Below, one piece after another: positions 24,679 through 33,083 of a DNA stretch of 64,000 nucleotides. The DNA is from Sphingomonas telluris. GTDB lineage: Bacteria; Pseudomonadota; Alphaproteobacteria; Sphingomonadales; Sphingomonadaceae. Positions within the stretch are counted from its first letter, which is position 1. The number at the start of each line of letters is the position of its first letter. A program made the position numbers and the translations under genes. The stretch spans positions 1,240,001 to 1,304,000 of the forward strand of contig NZ_JAKZHW010000001.1 of the NCBI RefSeq assembly GCF_022568775.1, read 5' to 3'. The notes under the pieces were generated by a model. It was not told the origin of the DNA. It did no database searches and was given only the letters and a program-made list of their open reading frames with translations.

Positions 24679-25707
24679 GTGAACGGCACATACCTCTTAG
24701 GATCTCTTCTTCTGGCCGCGGCTCAAGCTGCAACACCCGCGGCACAGCTCGCAGCAGGACCAACGGTGACGCTGGACAATTTCGCCCGCGCCGAGACCGA
24801 CAACTACTTTGCGACATTCGTAAAGGACGGTGGGCTCGGGAAGATCGCACACAACCGTGACCTAGCCGACGTCAAGGATCAGAAGGTGGTCCGGTTGAAC
24901 CGTGACACGCTCTATTCCTTCGGCGTCTTCGATCTGGACGCAGGACCAGTCACGGTCGATCTGCCCGATACGAAGGGCCGTTTCATGTCGCTGCTCCTGA
25001 TCAACGAGGATCACTACAACCCTGCGACCTATTATGATGCGGGACCGCACACCATCACGCGCGAGCAGGTGGGCACTCGTTATGTGACCCTCGCATTCCG
25101 CACGTTTGTCGATCCAAATGACCCTGCCGATCTCCAAAGGGCTCACGCGGCCCAAGACGCGATCAAGGTTCAGCAGGCCGGTGGCCCCGGGAAGTTCGAT
25201 ATCCCGGCCTGGGATCAAGCCTCACTCACAGCAGTGCGCAACGAATTAAAGAGCAATGCGCAGGGAATGGCCGATCTGAGCAGAGCTTTCGGGAAGCCCG
25301 GCGAGGTCGATCCGAAGCAGCATCTGATCGCCACCGCGGCGGGTTGGGGCGGTAATCCTGCTCGGGATGCTCTTTATGTTGCGGGTTCACCTAAAGCGAA
25401 CGACGGCAAGACGATCCATCGCCTGAAGGTCAAGGATGTTCCGGTCGACGGCTTCTGGTCGATCACGGTCTACAACGAAGCGGGCTTCATGGTGCCCAAC
25501 CCGCAGAACGCCTACTCGCTCAACAATATCACGGCAAAGAAAGACGCGAATGGCGGCTACACGATCCAGTTCGGCGGCTGCGACAAGGGGGTGAGCAACT
25601 GCCTGCCCATCATGCCCGGCTGGAACTATCTCGTCCGCCTTTACCGGCCGCGAGCGGAAGTTCTGGACGGCCGCTGGAAATTCCCTGAGGCCCAACCCGT
25701 CGGCTGA
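24679..25707 (+). CDS. Exported DUF1254/DUF1214-domain protein
   Basis: 342 residues from a GTG with AGGAG upstream. A signal peptide (LLGSLLLAAAQAATPA) is followed by a DUF1254-like N-terminal part (ETDNYFATFVKDGGLGKIAH, VVRLNRDTLYSFGVFDLDAG) and a C-terminal DUF1214 domain (GFWSITVYNEAGFMVPNPQNAYSLNN and MPGWNYLVRLYRPRAEVLDG). These domains usually occur together in exported proteins of unknown function. Repeat copies lie on both sides. Confidence 0.85.
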   Translation: MNGTYLLGSLLLAAAQAATPAAQLAAGPTVTLDNFARAETDNYFATFVKDGGLGKIAHNRDLADVKDQKVVRLNRDTLYSFGVFDLDAGPVTVDLPDTKGRFMSLLLINEDHYNPATYYDAGPHTITREQVGTRYVTLAFRTFVDPNDPADLQRAHAAQDAIKVQQAGGPGKFDIPAWDQASLTAVRNELKSNAQGMADLSRAFGKPGEVDPKQHLIATAAGWGGNPARDALYVAGSPKANDGKTIHRLKVKDVPVDGFWSITVYNEAGFMVPNPQNAYSLNNITAKKDANGGYTIQFGGCDKGVSNCLPIMPGWNYLVRLYRPRAEVLDGRWKFPEAQPVG

Positions 25708-25713
25708 CCAATT

Positions 25714-25778
25714 CTAATGTCCGTAATGGCTCGGAAGCTGCCACTAAGCTAGCGGCGGGAACGGGTGGTTAGCGGACA
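25714..25778. repeat. Intergenic palindromic repeat copy 5
   Basis: CTAATGTCCGTAATGGCTCG, then GAAGCTGCCACTAAGC, then a second half ending GGTTAGCGGACAG. The TTA at 25769-25771 is the TAA stop of the minus-strand gene there. Confidence 0.65.
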
Positions 25779-25981
25779 GAGCCCGATCGGCGTCGCAGAA
25801 CCAAAATCGCTCCAAGTAGGACCGCGAACACGGCTGCGCGGAGGGGAAGCCCTGAGACAGCGAAGCTAAGTCCGCCCCAGAGCCAATCGCCGATGAAAAG
25901 CCCTACAAAGAGACCGGCATATATCCAAATCGATAGGTCTGAGTGGCGTCTCAACACCTCAGCATCATATGCGGATATCAA
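25769..25981 (-). CDS. Small two-helix membrane protein, unknown
   Basis: 70 residues with two hydrophobic segments (about 17-40 and 46-62) and a basic end RRRSGSVR. The first in-frame start at 25981 is TTG and no clear ribosome site is visible; a GTG at 25957 is an alternative. It is flanked tightly by repeat copies 5 and 6, and its stop lies in copy 5. It could be a real small gene or a decayed remnant. Confidence 0.45.
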   Translation of the reverse strand: MISAYDAEVLRRHSDLSIWIYAGLFVGLFIGDWLWGGLSFAVSGLPLRAAVFAVLLGAILVLRRRSGSVR

Positions 25982-26050
25982 ACGTCCGCAATGGGCCGAA
26001 AGCTGACTCTGGATAACGGCAGCTTTGGGTGGAAAGCGGACGCTAGCGGT
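25982..26050. repeat. Intergenic palindromic repeat copy 6 (double unit)
   Basis: A forward unit (ACGTCCGCAATGGGCCG then AAAGCTGAC) and an inverted unit (GGCAGCTTTGGGTGG then AAAGCGGACGCTAGCGG) fill the gap between two minus-strand genes almost exactly. Confidence 0.7.
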
Positions 26051-26362
26051 TTAGGGCTTCGCCGGAGCCAAAATGTCCATGCCAAATCTCATTGAGAAGT
26101 CGTTCGGTAGGTTCTCAAGTACGCAAATCTTTTGTGCTTCTCCCATTGTACCGGTCATATGAATAACCGGCTCGGTGGGGGCCTTATATTGGACGAAATA
26201 GAGTGCGCCTTCGTGCAGTTGACACTTGGCTGCGACTTGCATCAGCGTGGCTTTGTCGTCGCTAGTCGGGTTGTCGGGTCGTGGGGCTAGAACTTTTTGC
26301 CCGTTGGACGCATCGGCCATCAACGCGAGCGCCACCAATGCCACCCAGCTTGTCAACTTCAT
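26051..26362 (-). CDS. Small exported protein, unknown
   Basis: 103 residues with a signal peptide (MKLTSWVALVALALMADA, cleavage near ASNG). The mature part contains two cysteines (AKCQL and KICVLENL) that could pair. No family is recognised. An in-frame ATG six codons upstream (26380) is an alternative; neither has a good ribosome site. The TAA stop abuts repeat copy 6, and copy 7 covers the upstream region. Confidence 0.55.
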   Translation of the reverse strand: MKLTSWVALVALALMADASNGQKVLAPRPDNPTSDDKATLMQVAAKCQLHEGALYFVQYKAPTEPVIHMTGTMGEAQKICVLENLPNDFSMRFGMDILAPAKP

Positions 26363-26386
26363 GGGGCGGGATGCTCTCATACGGCC

Positions 26387-26421
26387 ATAATGTCCGCAAT
26401 GGGTCGATAGCTGCCACTGCT
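26387..26421. repeat. Intergenic palindromic repeat copy 7
   Basis: ATAATGTCCGCAATGGGTCG followed by ATAGCTGCCACTG, immediately upstream of the small exported protein at 26051. Confidence 0.65.
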
Positions 26422-26682
26422 GCCCGGACGAGCCCGGACGGCAGCAGCCCTTAGATGCTGTCCCACAGCACCCCGTTTGTGCCTTAGTGCATTCGTGCCC
26501 CCCACAGGCCTGCCGCCAGACCCGAAGTTGACCAAGGTCACACGTGCACCGTTTCGAACCACGGTCGCGTCTCGGCCGCGCCGCTCGCGGCACGGTCAAT
26601 TTCGTGACACCCCCCTGCACCTTTGCTGTGGCATCGCCCTCCAACATGATGCAGCTTCACGGCCATTGATCGGGGGGATTGC

Positions 26683-28395
26683 ATGAAAAAGAGAGTTGCG
26701 TTCGCATTCGTTGCTACCGGGCTTCTTGCGTCGTCGGGCATGGCCCAGGCGCCGGCCGAGACCTACGACCTGCTGATCGACAACGGCACGGTCTACGACG
26801 GCCTCGGCGGCCAGCCTTTCACCGGCGACGTGGCGATCAAGGGCGACCGCATCGTCTATGTCGGGCCGAAGGCGCCCGGCACCGCCAGGAAGACCGTCGA
26901 CGCGAGCGGGATGGCCGTCTCGCCCGGCTTCATCAACATGCTGAGCTGGGCGGTCGAAAGCCTGATCGCCGACGGCCGCGGCCTCAGCGACACCGTGCAA
27001 GGCGTCACGCTCGAAGTCTTCGGCGAAGGCGATTCGATGGGCCCGCTCACCCCGGAGATGAAGAAGCTCGCCGTCGATCGCCAGTCGGACATCCGATACC
27101 CGATCAAATGGACCACGCTGGGCGAATATCTGACCTATCTGACGAAGAAGGGCATCACGCCCAACGTCGCTTCCTTCATCGGCGCCACCACCGTCCGCGT
27201 GCACGAGCTTGGCGAGAAGGACGTTGACCCGACGCCCGAACAGCTCGACCGCATGCGCGCGCTGGTCCGCGACGCGATGAAGGAAGGCGCCCTCGGCGTC
27301 GGTTCGTCGCTGATCTACGCGCCGGCGAGCTATGCCGAGACTCCCGAACTCGTCGCCATCACGACCGAGGCTGGGAAATGCGGCGGCATGTACATCAGCC
27401 ACATGCGTTCGGAGGGAGACCGGCTCGTCGAAGCCGTCGACGAGCTGATCACCATCAGCAAGGAGTCTGGGGCTCCGGCGGAAATCTATCACCTCAAGCA
27501 GGCCGGCAAGGAGAATTGGGGCAAGCTCGACGAGGTCATCAAGCATGTCGAGGCGGCCCGCGCGTCGGGTCAGCGCATCACCGCCGACATGTACACCTAC
27601 ACCGCGGGCGCAACCGGCCTGGACGCTTCGATGCCGACGTGGGTGCAGTCGGGCGGCCTCGAGGAGTGGATCAAGCGCATGAAGGACCCGCAGGTCCGCG
27701 CCAGGCTCGTTCAGGAAATGCGCACGCCCTCAAAGGATTGGGAGAATTTGCTGCTGGGCGCCGGCAGCCCCGACAAGGTCCTCCTGATCGCTTTCAAGAA
27801 CCCCAAGCTGAAGCCGCTGACCGGCAAGACGCTCGGCGAAGTCGCCCGCATGCGCGGCAAGAGCCCCGAAGAGACCGCCATGGACCTTGTCATCGAGGAC
27901 GGCAGCCGCGTCGGCACGGTCTACTTCCTGATGAACGAGGACAATGTGAAGCGGCAGGTCGGCCTGCCGTGGGTCGGTTTCGGCTCCGACGCCGATTCCG
28001 AAGCGCCCGAAGGCGTGTTCCTCAAGTCGAGCAACCACCCGCGCGCCTACGGCAATTTCGCGCGTGCGCTCGGCCATTATGCGCGAGATGAGAAGTCTGC
28101 GCCGCTCGCCGACGTCGTCCGTCGCCTCACGTCGTTCCCGGCGACGAACCTCGGCATCAAGGGCCGCGGAGTGCTTCGCGACGGCTATTATGCAGACGTC
28201 GTCGTCTTCGACCCGGCCAAGATCCAGGACCACGCGACCTTCGAAAAGCCGCAGCAACTCTCCACCGGCGTCCGCGACGTCTTCATCAACGGCACGCAGG
28301 TGCTGAAGGACGGCAAGCACACGGGCGCCAAGCCCGGCCGTGTCGTTCGCGGGCCGGGCTGGACGGGATGGGCCGACGGGGGCGCTTGCAAATAA
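26683..28395 (+). CDS. N-acyl-D-amino-acid deacylase-like amidohydrolase lacking the usual metal motifs
   Basis: 570 residues; the ATG has GGGGGATT upstream, and a signal peptide ends near GMAQAPA. The architecture is that of D-aminoacylases: YDLLIDNGTVYDGLGGQPF, C-terminal LGIKGRGVLRDGYYADVVVFDP and the GSDAD aspartate. However, the HxH of the first barrel strand is replaced (PGFINMLSWAVE) and the zinc-binding Cys region reads EVFGEGDS. YISHMRSEGDR and EIYHLKQAG keep two His positions. Exported; substrate unknown. Confidence 0.8.
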   Translation: MKKRVAFAFVATGLLASSGMAQAPAETYDLLIDNGTVYDGLGGQPFTGDVAIKGDRIVYVGPKAPGTARKTVDASGMAVSPGFINMLSWAVESLIADGRGLSDTVQGVTLEVFGEGDSMGPLTPEMKKLAVDRQSDIRYPIKWTTLGEYLTYLTKKGITPNVASFIGATTVRVHELGEKDVDPTPEQLDRMRALVRDAMKEGALGVGSSLIYAPASYAETPELVAITTEAGKCGGMYISHMRSEGDRLVEAVDELITISKESGAPAEIYHLKQAGKENWGKLDEVIKHVEAARASGQRITADMYTYTAGATGLDASMPTWVQSGGLEEWIKRMKDPQVRARLVQEMRTPSKDWENLLLGAGSPDKVLLIAFKNPKLKPLTGKTLGEVARMRGKSPEETAMDLVIEDGSRVGTVYFLMNEDNVKRQVGLPWVGFGSDADSEAPEGVFLKSSNHPRAYGNFARALGHYARDEKSAPLADVVRRLTSFPATNLGIKGRGVLRDGYYADVVVFDPAKIQDHATFEKPQQLSTGVRDVFINGTQVLKDGKHTGAKPGRVVRGPGWTGWADGGACK

Positions 28396-28422
28396 GCCCG
28401 CGGCCAATAGGGCCGGTGGACA

Positions 28423-29820
28423 ATGACTGAATCCACCATCTTCTTCTGCGGGATCGGCGGCAGCGGGATGCTTCCCCTCGCCTCCATCGTTCGTGCAACC
28501 GGGGCGCGAGTGTCCGGCTCCGACCGTTCGCTCGATGCGGGGCGCGTCGCCAACAAGTTCGCCTACCTGCGCTCGCTCGGCATCGGCCTGTTCCCGCAGG
28601 ACGGATCAGGCCTGCAGCCTGGGATGACGCTCGTCACTTCAGCCGCCGTTGAGGAGACGGTGCCCGACGTCGTTCGCGCCCGCGAGCTCGGCCTGGAACA
28701 GCTCACCCGCCCGCAGTTCCTCGCGCAGCTTCTCAATGCCGCGCACCACAGCGTCGCCGTCGGCGGCACCAGCGGCAAGTCGACCGTGACCGGCATGATC
28801 GGCTGGATCCTGCACGCGACGCATCGCCAGCCGACGGTGATGAACGGCGCGGTGATGAAGAATTTCGTCACACCGTCGGCGCCGTTCGCAAGCGCGCTGG
28901 TCGGCGATCCGGAACTGTTCATCAGCGAAGTGGACGAAAGCGACGGCTCCATCGCGCTCTACAGGCCGGAAGTCGCGGTGCTGACGAACATCAGCCTCGA
29001 CCACAAGGAAATGGGCGAGCTGCGCAGCCTGTTCGCGGCCTTTCTCCTGCGCTCACGAAAAGCCGTGATCAACCTCGACGATCCGGAAACGCGGGCGATC
29101 GCCGACGTCGTCCCGGCGGACCAGTGCATCGGCTATGGCTTCGATAGCCCCGGCGCGACCTTCCTCGGCAGGAACCTTACCCTTGAGCCGAATGGCAGCA
29201 CCTTCACCGTCATCTCGGGCGATGAGCAGCAGGAGGTTCGCCTCAGCGTTCCCGGTCGCCACAATGCGTCCAACGCCCTCGCCGCCATCGCCGCAGCGCG
29301 CGCGCTTGGCGTTCCGCTCGCCGAAGCCGCCCAGTCCATCGAGCGCTTCGAAGGGCTCAAGCGCCGTCTGGAAACAGTCGGGCAAGCCGCCGGCGTCACT
29401 CTCATCGACGACTTCGCGCACAATCCCGACAAGATCGACGCGACGCTCGCGACGTTGCGTGCGCAGCCCGGCCGCCTGCTCATCATGTTCCAGCCGCACG
29501 GCTACGGACCGCTCGCCAAGATGGGCGACGAGCTCGCTGCCAGCCTTGCCGCCGGCATGGCTCCGGACGACCGGCTCTACCTTCCCGATCCCGTCTACCA
29601 GGGCGGCACGGTCGAGCGGACGCGCGGGTCTGACTGGCTGGCCGAGCAGGTCCGCGCCAAGGGCGCCAAGGCGGAGCACATCCCCGAGCGAGCTGCGATC
29701 GGCGAAGCCCTGCTAGCCGAAGCGCGAGAGGGCGACCGCATCGTCATCATGGGAGCGCGCGACGACAGCCTGAGCGAGTTCGCTGTCGATCTCATCGAGC
29801 GCCTGCTCGAGCGGAACTGA
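28423..29820 (+). CDS. Mur ligase family protein (MurC/Mpl-like)
   Basis: 465 residues with the three Mur ligase domains. The UDP-binding N-terminus is FCGIGGSGMLPLA, the ATP P-loop is VGGTSGKSTVTGM, the central ligase block includes EVDESDGSIALYRPEVAVLTNISLDHKEMG, and the C-terminal domain has RHNASNALAAIAAA and DDFAHNPDKI. It is not in a dcw division cluster, so it is either a recycling ligase such as Mpl (UDP-MurNAc to tripeptide) or another peptide/amino-acid ligase. I cannot decide between these. Confidence 0.85.
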   Translation: MTESTIFFCGIGGSGMLPLASIVRATGARVSGSDRSLDAGRVANKFAYLRSLGIGLFPQDGSGLQPGMTLVTSAAVEETVPDVVRARELGLEQLTRPQFLAQLLNAAHHSVAVGGTSGKSTVTGMIGWILHATHRQPTVMNGAVMKNFVTPSAPFASALVGDPELFISEVDESDGSIALYRPEVAVLTNISLDHKEMGELRSLFAAFLLRSRKAVINLDDPETRAIADVVPADQCIGYGFDSPGATFLGRNLTLEPNGSTFTVISGDEQQEVRLSVPGRHNASNALAAIAAARALGVPLAEAAQSIERFEGLKRRLETVGQAAGVTLIDDFAHNPDKIDATLATLRAQPGRLLIMFQPHGYGPLAKMGDELAASLAAGMAPDDRLYLPDPVYQGGTVERTRGSDWLAEQVRAKGAKAEHIPERAAIGEALLAEAREGDRIVIMGARDDSLSEFAVDLIERLLERN

Positions 29821-29845
29821 AGCGCGCCTGCCGCGTCAGACAGGC

Positions 29846-30220
29846 ATGGCTAAACCCGGCTCCGTCATCGGCTGGCTGCTTGCGGAAGACGACCGCGGGC
29901 GCCTGCTCGAACAGTACAAACCGAAATACGAAAAGACCGTCGCGCATCACGTGACGCTGAAGACCGAGGCGGAGCGCGACCCGCTACCGCACGAAGTCCT
30001 CGCACAGGTTGTCGGCCGAACCGACGACGAATCCGGGGTCGAAGCGATGGTCGTGGCGATCGACGGAAGCACCGACCGGCCCGACGGATCGACCTATCAC
30101 ATCACCTGGTCGCTCGGTGACGGCCGCCGAGCCCGCGAGAGCAACGACGTGCTCAAGGAACGCGGCTGGGAAGAGCTTGATCATCCTATCCCGATCAAGC
30201 TGGAGCCGGGCCGCTTCTGA
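29846..30220 (+). CDS. Conserved-looking hypothetical protein
   Basis: 124 residues with no signal or membrane segment. Notable text includes GYKPKYEKTVAHHVTLK-like sequence (QYKPKYEKTVAHHVTLK), GVEAMVVAIDGSTDRPDG, YHITWSL and HPIPIKLEPGRF. The paired HHVTLK and YHITWSL blocks are reminiscent of the two HxT/S motifs of 2H phosphoesterases, but this is a weak visual similarity only. Its stop overlaps the start of the nucleotidase gene (TGATG), so the two are probably co-translated. Confidence 0.7.
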   Translation: MAKPGSVIGWLLAEDDRGRLLEQYKPKYEKTVAHHVTLKTEAERDPLPHEVLAQVVGRTDDESGVEAMVVAIDGSTDRPDGSTYHITWSLGDGRRARESNDVLKERGWEELDHPIPIKLEPGRF

Positions 30221-30717
30221 TGCCGAAGCGGCCGCACTTGTTCCTCGACTGCGATGGCGTCCTCGCGGACTTCGATGCCGGCGCGCGCGATCTTCTCGGC
30301 GGCACGCCGGCGCAATTCGAAGCGAGGCACGGACGCGGCGAATTCTGGAAGCGCCTTGCGCGCCACGGCAACTTTTACGGCGAGCTTGAAGAAATGCCTG
30401 ACGCCCGCCTGCTCTTCGATGCCGTGAAGCACCTCAAGCCGACGATCCTCACGGGATTGCCACTAGGCACCTGGGCCGCCCCTCAGAAGGAGCGCTGGGC
30501 AGCCAAGCATTTTCCCGGCGTGCCGATCATCACGACCATGGCGCGGCAGAAGCATCTGCACATGGAGCGGGGCGACGTCCTCGTCGACGATCGCGAAAAT
30601 CACAGGAAGCTGTGGGAAGACGCCGGCGGCATCTTCATTCACCACAAGAATGCGCGAGACTCGGTTCGCCAGCTGGCGAAGATCTATCCGTCGGTGAAGG
30701 TGGAAGCCGACGCTTAG
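30220..30717 (+). CDS. 5'(3')-deoxyribonucleotidase-like HAD hydrolase
   Basis: 165 residues. HAD motif I is FLDCDGVLADFDAGA, motif II TILTGLPLG, and the later acid block DVLVDDRENHRKLWEDAGG. This matches the NT5C/dNT-1 branch of HAD phosphatases, which dephosphorylate deoxyribonucleoside monophosphates. The ATG overlaps the stop of the upstream hypothetical gene. The last bases overlap the end of the convergent gene at 30714. Confidence 0.85.
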   Translation: MPKRPHLFLDCDGVLADFDAGARDLLGGTPAQFEARHGRGEFWKRLARHGNFYGELEEMPDARLLFDAVKHLKPTILTGLPLGTWAAPQKERWAAKHFPGVPIITTMARQKHLHMERGDVLVDDRENHRKLWEDAGGIFIHHKNARDSVRQLAKIYPSVKVEADA

Positions 30718-31265
30718 GCGGCGGCTTTGAGATCGACCTTCTCGACCCACTCCGGCCAGAACACCGGCTCCCGGTTCGACCAGCCCGGCGCAGTCGCAGC
30801 GCTCTCGCTGATCGACTGCAGCAGGGTCCGGCGGCGATCCGGGTGCAGGTGCGGAAGAGCCGCTGCTGCGCAGAAGGCCGCGGGCAGCCACGGACGGGCT
30901 GAAGCACCGACCAGCCGCTCGTACAGGAAGCGGAAGGCCGCGAAGTTCGGCAGGCGGTCCTGGCCAAGGTCGAACGCGGAGATGGTGATCATCATGCCCA
31001 TGAACGGCTCGATCATGTCGAGGCCGCTGTCATCCGGCACCTGAAGGCGCAGGTGGTCGAGCTGCTTGTAGATTCGGGACTGGGCGCGGATCGACGCCGC
31101 CTCACCTTCATCGCGGGCCCAGCAGTCGATCGCATCGCGGCGACCGTAGGCCACATCGAGGCTGCGGCGGATGTACCGCTGCGTCGCCTTCGGGAAGCTG
31201 GCGAACTCTTTCATTTCAGAGATCAACAGCGCGCCGTTAGCCGGCTGGCTGGTCCGCGTGATCAT
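30714..31265 (-). CDS. Conserved hypothetical protein
   Basis: 183 residues; the ATG at 31265 has AGGAG seven bases upstream, so the GTG five codons earlier is not needed. The protein is helical and Ala-rich with RRSLDVAYGRRDAIDCWARDEGEAASI, MIEPFMGMMITISAFDLGQDRLPNF and a C-terminal WPEWVEKVDLKAAA. No signal, membrane segment or known catalytic motif is seen. It is convergent with the nucleotidase gene, overlapping by a few bases. Confidence 0.7.
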   Translation of the reverse strand: MITRTSQPANGALLISEMKEFASFPKATQRYIRRSLDVAYGRRDAIDCWARDEGEAASIRAQSRIYKQLDHLRLQVPDDSGLDMIEPFMGMMITISAFDLGQDRLPNFAAFRFLYERLVGASARPWLPAAFCAAAALPHLHPDRRRTLLQSISESAATAPGWSNREPVFWPEWVEKVDLKAAA

Positions 31266-31463
31266 GATCCGACTCCTCACCCATCGGCAGGATCATGCGG
31301 TCAGCATAGTTTCGTATTGCTTAACCACGTATCCCACCCCCCATTCAGATTGAATCAGACGGGCGGGATGACGGCAACGTTAAACTTTAACGGCTCGTCG
31401 CAAGACGGTGCTGCTGTAGATTCTTTGCAACGGGAATGTGGATAAATTCCCGATTCAGCAGCC

Positions 31464-31685
31464 TTATTTGTCCGGAAAACCGGATGACGGCGCGGGATCG
31501 TCGCTCCGTCCGGGCTGCGAGGCGGCAGGCGGATCGGAAGCGTCCATCGATTCGTCACTGCCGACGTCGACCTTCGTGTCCGAGTCGTCCGGGTTCTTCT
31601 GGAGCTTGCGTTCGAGCTCCTTCTCCGGCGGCGCCGAGATGACCGGCGGCGGGACCTTTTCCTTGTCGTTCGCGACTTCAGTCAC
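31464..31685 (-). CDS. Small acidic, Pro/Ser-rich protein
   Basis: 73 residues from a GTG at 31685 with GGAAGGA eight bases upstream. The sequence is hydrophilic and low complexity (VPPPVISAPPEKELERKLQKNPDD, SDPPAASQPGRSDDPAP) and probably disordered. No homologous family recognised. The reading frame has a plausible ribosome site but an unusual composition, so confidence is moderate. Confidence 0.5.
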   Translation of the reverse strand: MTEVANDKEKVPPPVISAPPEKELERKLQKNPDDSDTKVDVGSDESMDASDPPAASQPGRSDDPAPSSGFPDK

Positions 31686-31856
31686 TGCGAATTCCTTCCG
31701 GCGAATCGTTTCACGCAGTGAACGACCGACAGCGGGCCCCGTTCCTGTTCAAAACGCGTTTATCTGAGGTTCAGCTTCGACGAGAGGTGGCAGCGCTTCT
31801 GCCAAAGGACGAAGGGCAATTGCTGCTCGCAGGATTCGGTGCATACAAGCGAAGCG

Positions 31857-33083
31857 ATGAATGCACCTCTGTCCCGGACGCTAAATTTCGAGACCCCGGG
31901 CCGTTTTTCCGACTGGCCGCTCGCACTGAAGTCGATTCTCGGCTTCTGGATCTTCTACGCCCTCACCGTCGTCGCCCGCGCGTTGCTGGGCGCCGACGCA
32001 TGGACGATGCTGATCAACAAGCTGGTCGTCATCGCCATCGGCATCCTGCTGACCGGCCTGGTATACGTCGTGATCGCGTCCTTCACTGCGGGCGCGAGCA
32101 TCCGGAAGAAGGTCGTCGTGGCGGGCCTGGCTTCGGTCGCGGCCGCCTGGGGAATGGCGGGCGCCTTCCTCCTCATCGAAGACTTCATGAAGGAGCCAAA
32201 GGAAGTCATCCGCTACCAGTCGCGCGAAGGCTTCGTGATCATCGAAAAGGGCCGCACGCTGACGGTCGAGCGCCGCGCTCAGGAGCCGCTCGTCGTTACC
32301 TTCCCCAACCTCGGCGAGCTCGACGCGAACAAGCGTCTGCGCTTCGCCGCCGACACGGCCGTCGTGTGGCTGTTCTTCTTCATGGCGTGGAGCGCCTTCT
32401 ATCTGGCGACAGTCGCCCAGGCCGAGGCGTTGAACGCACGACGGCGCGCGGTCGAGGCGGAGAGCGAGGCGAGAGCGGCACAGGTTCGCGCGCTCCGCTA
32501 CCAGATCAACCCTCACTTCCTCTTCAACACGCTCAACTCGCTCTCGTCGCTCGTCATGTCCGGGCGGCCCGACGAAGCGGAGAGCATGATCCTGAAGCTG
32601 TCGACCTTCTTCCGCAGCGGCCTGTCGCTCGATCCGAGCGCGGACGTCACGCTCGAAGAAGAGATCGCCCTTCAACGCCTCTATCTCGACATCGAGAAAG
32701 TGCGTTTCCCGCGCCGTCTCAAGGTCGAGATCGACATCCCGAAGGATCTCGAGAACGCACGTGTTCCGGCACTCATCCTTCAGCCGCTCGTCGAGAATGC
32801 GATCAAGTACGGCGTGTCCGGATCGCGCGAGACGGTCACGCTCGAGATCAGGGCCGCCGAAGCCGGCCCGGGCCGATTCACGATAGAGGTCGTGAACAGC
32901 GCCGGCACGGCCGCGAAGAAGCGGCGCGGCGAGAAGCCGGACGGCACTGGAGTCGGCCTCGGCAATGTCTGCCAGCGCCTTGAAGCGCGGTTCGGACCCG
33001 CTGCGAAATGTGAATTTGGCCCAACGGCTGATGGTGGTTATCGTGTGCTGATGACACTGCCGTTGGACCGCGCCGATGGATGA
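31857..33083 (+). CDS. LytS/YehU-type sensor histidine kinase
   Basis: 408 residues from the ATG at 31857. The N-terminal half has about four transmembrane segments (near 23-43, 55-78, 87-107 and 165-185), then a coiled linker. The His_kinase domain is typical: RYQINPHFLFNTLNSLSSL with the phospho-accepting H220, and an ATPase region with LILQPLVENAIKYG (N box) and DGTGVGLGNVCQRL. It overlaps the LytTR response-regulator gene by 8 bp, forming a two-component system. Confidence 0.92.
   Translation: MNAPLSRTLNFETPGRFSDWPLALKSILGFWIFYALTVVARALLGADAWTMLINKLVVIAIGILLTGLVYVVIASFTAGASIRKKVVVAGLASVAAAWGMAGAFLLIEDFMKEPKEVIRYQSREGFVIIEKGRTLTVERRAQEPLVVTFPNLGELDANKRLRFAADTAVVWLFFFMAWSAFYLATVAQAEALNARRRAVEAESEARAAQVRALRYQINPHFLFNTLNSLSSLVMSGRPDEAESMILKLSTFFRSGLSLDPSADVTLEEEIALQRLYLDIEKVRFPRRLKVEIDIPKDLENARVPALILQPLVENAIKYGVSGSRETVTLEIRAAEAGPGRFTIEVVNSAGTAAKKRRGEKPDGTGVGLGNVCQRLEARFGPAAKCEFGPTADGGYRVLMTLPLDRADG

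Noticed and set aside
20878..26421. Integron-like gene cassette array
   Set aside because: No integrase gene is visible, and the repeats lack the paired attC core sites; copies also occur in isolated intergenic places at 52.8-53.4 kb. It looks like a repeat family rather than an integron.
26683..28395. Classical D-aminoacylase function for the deacylase-like gene
   Set aside because: The canonical HxH and Cys metal ligands are absent, so the catalytic function cannot be assumed from the family name.
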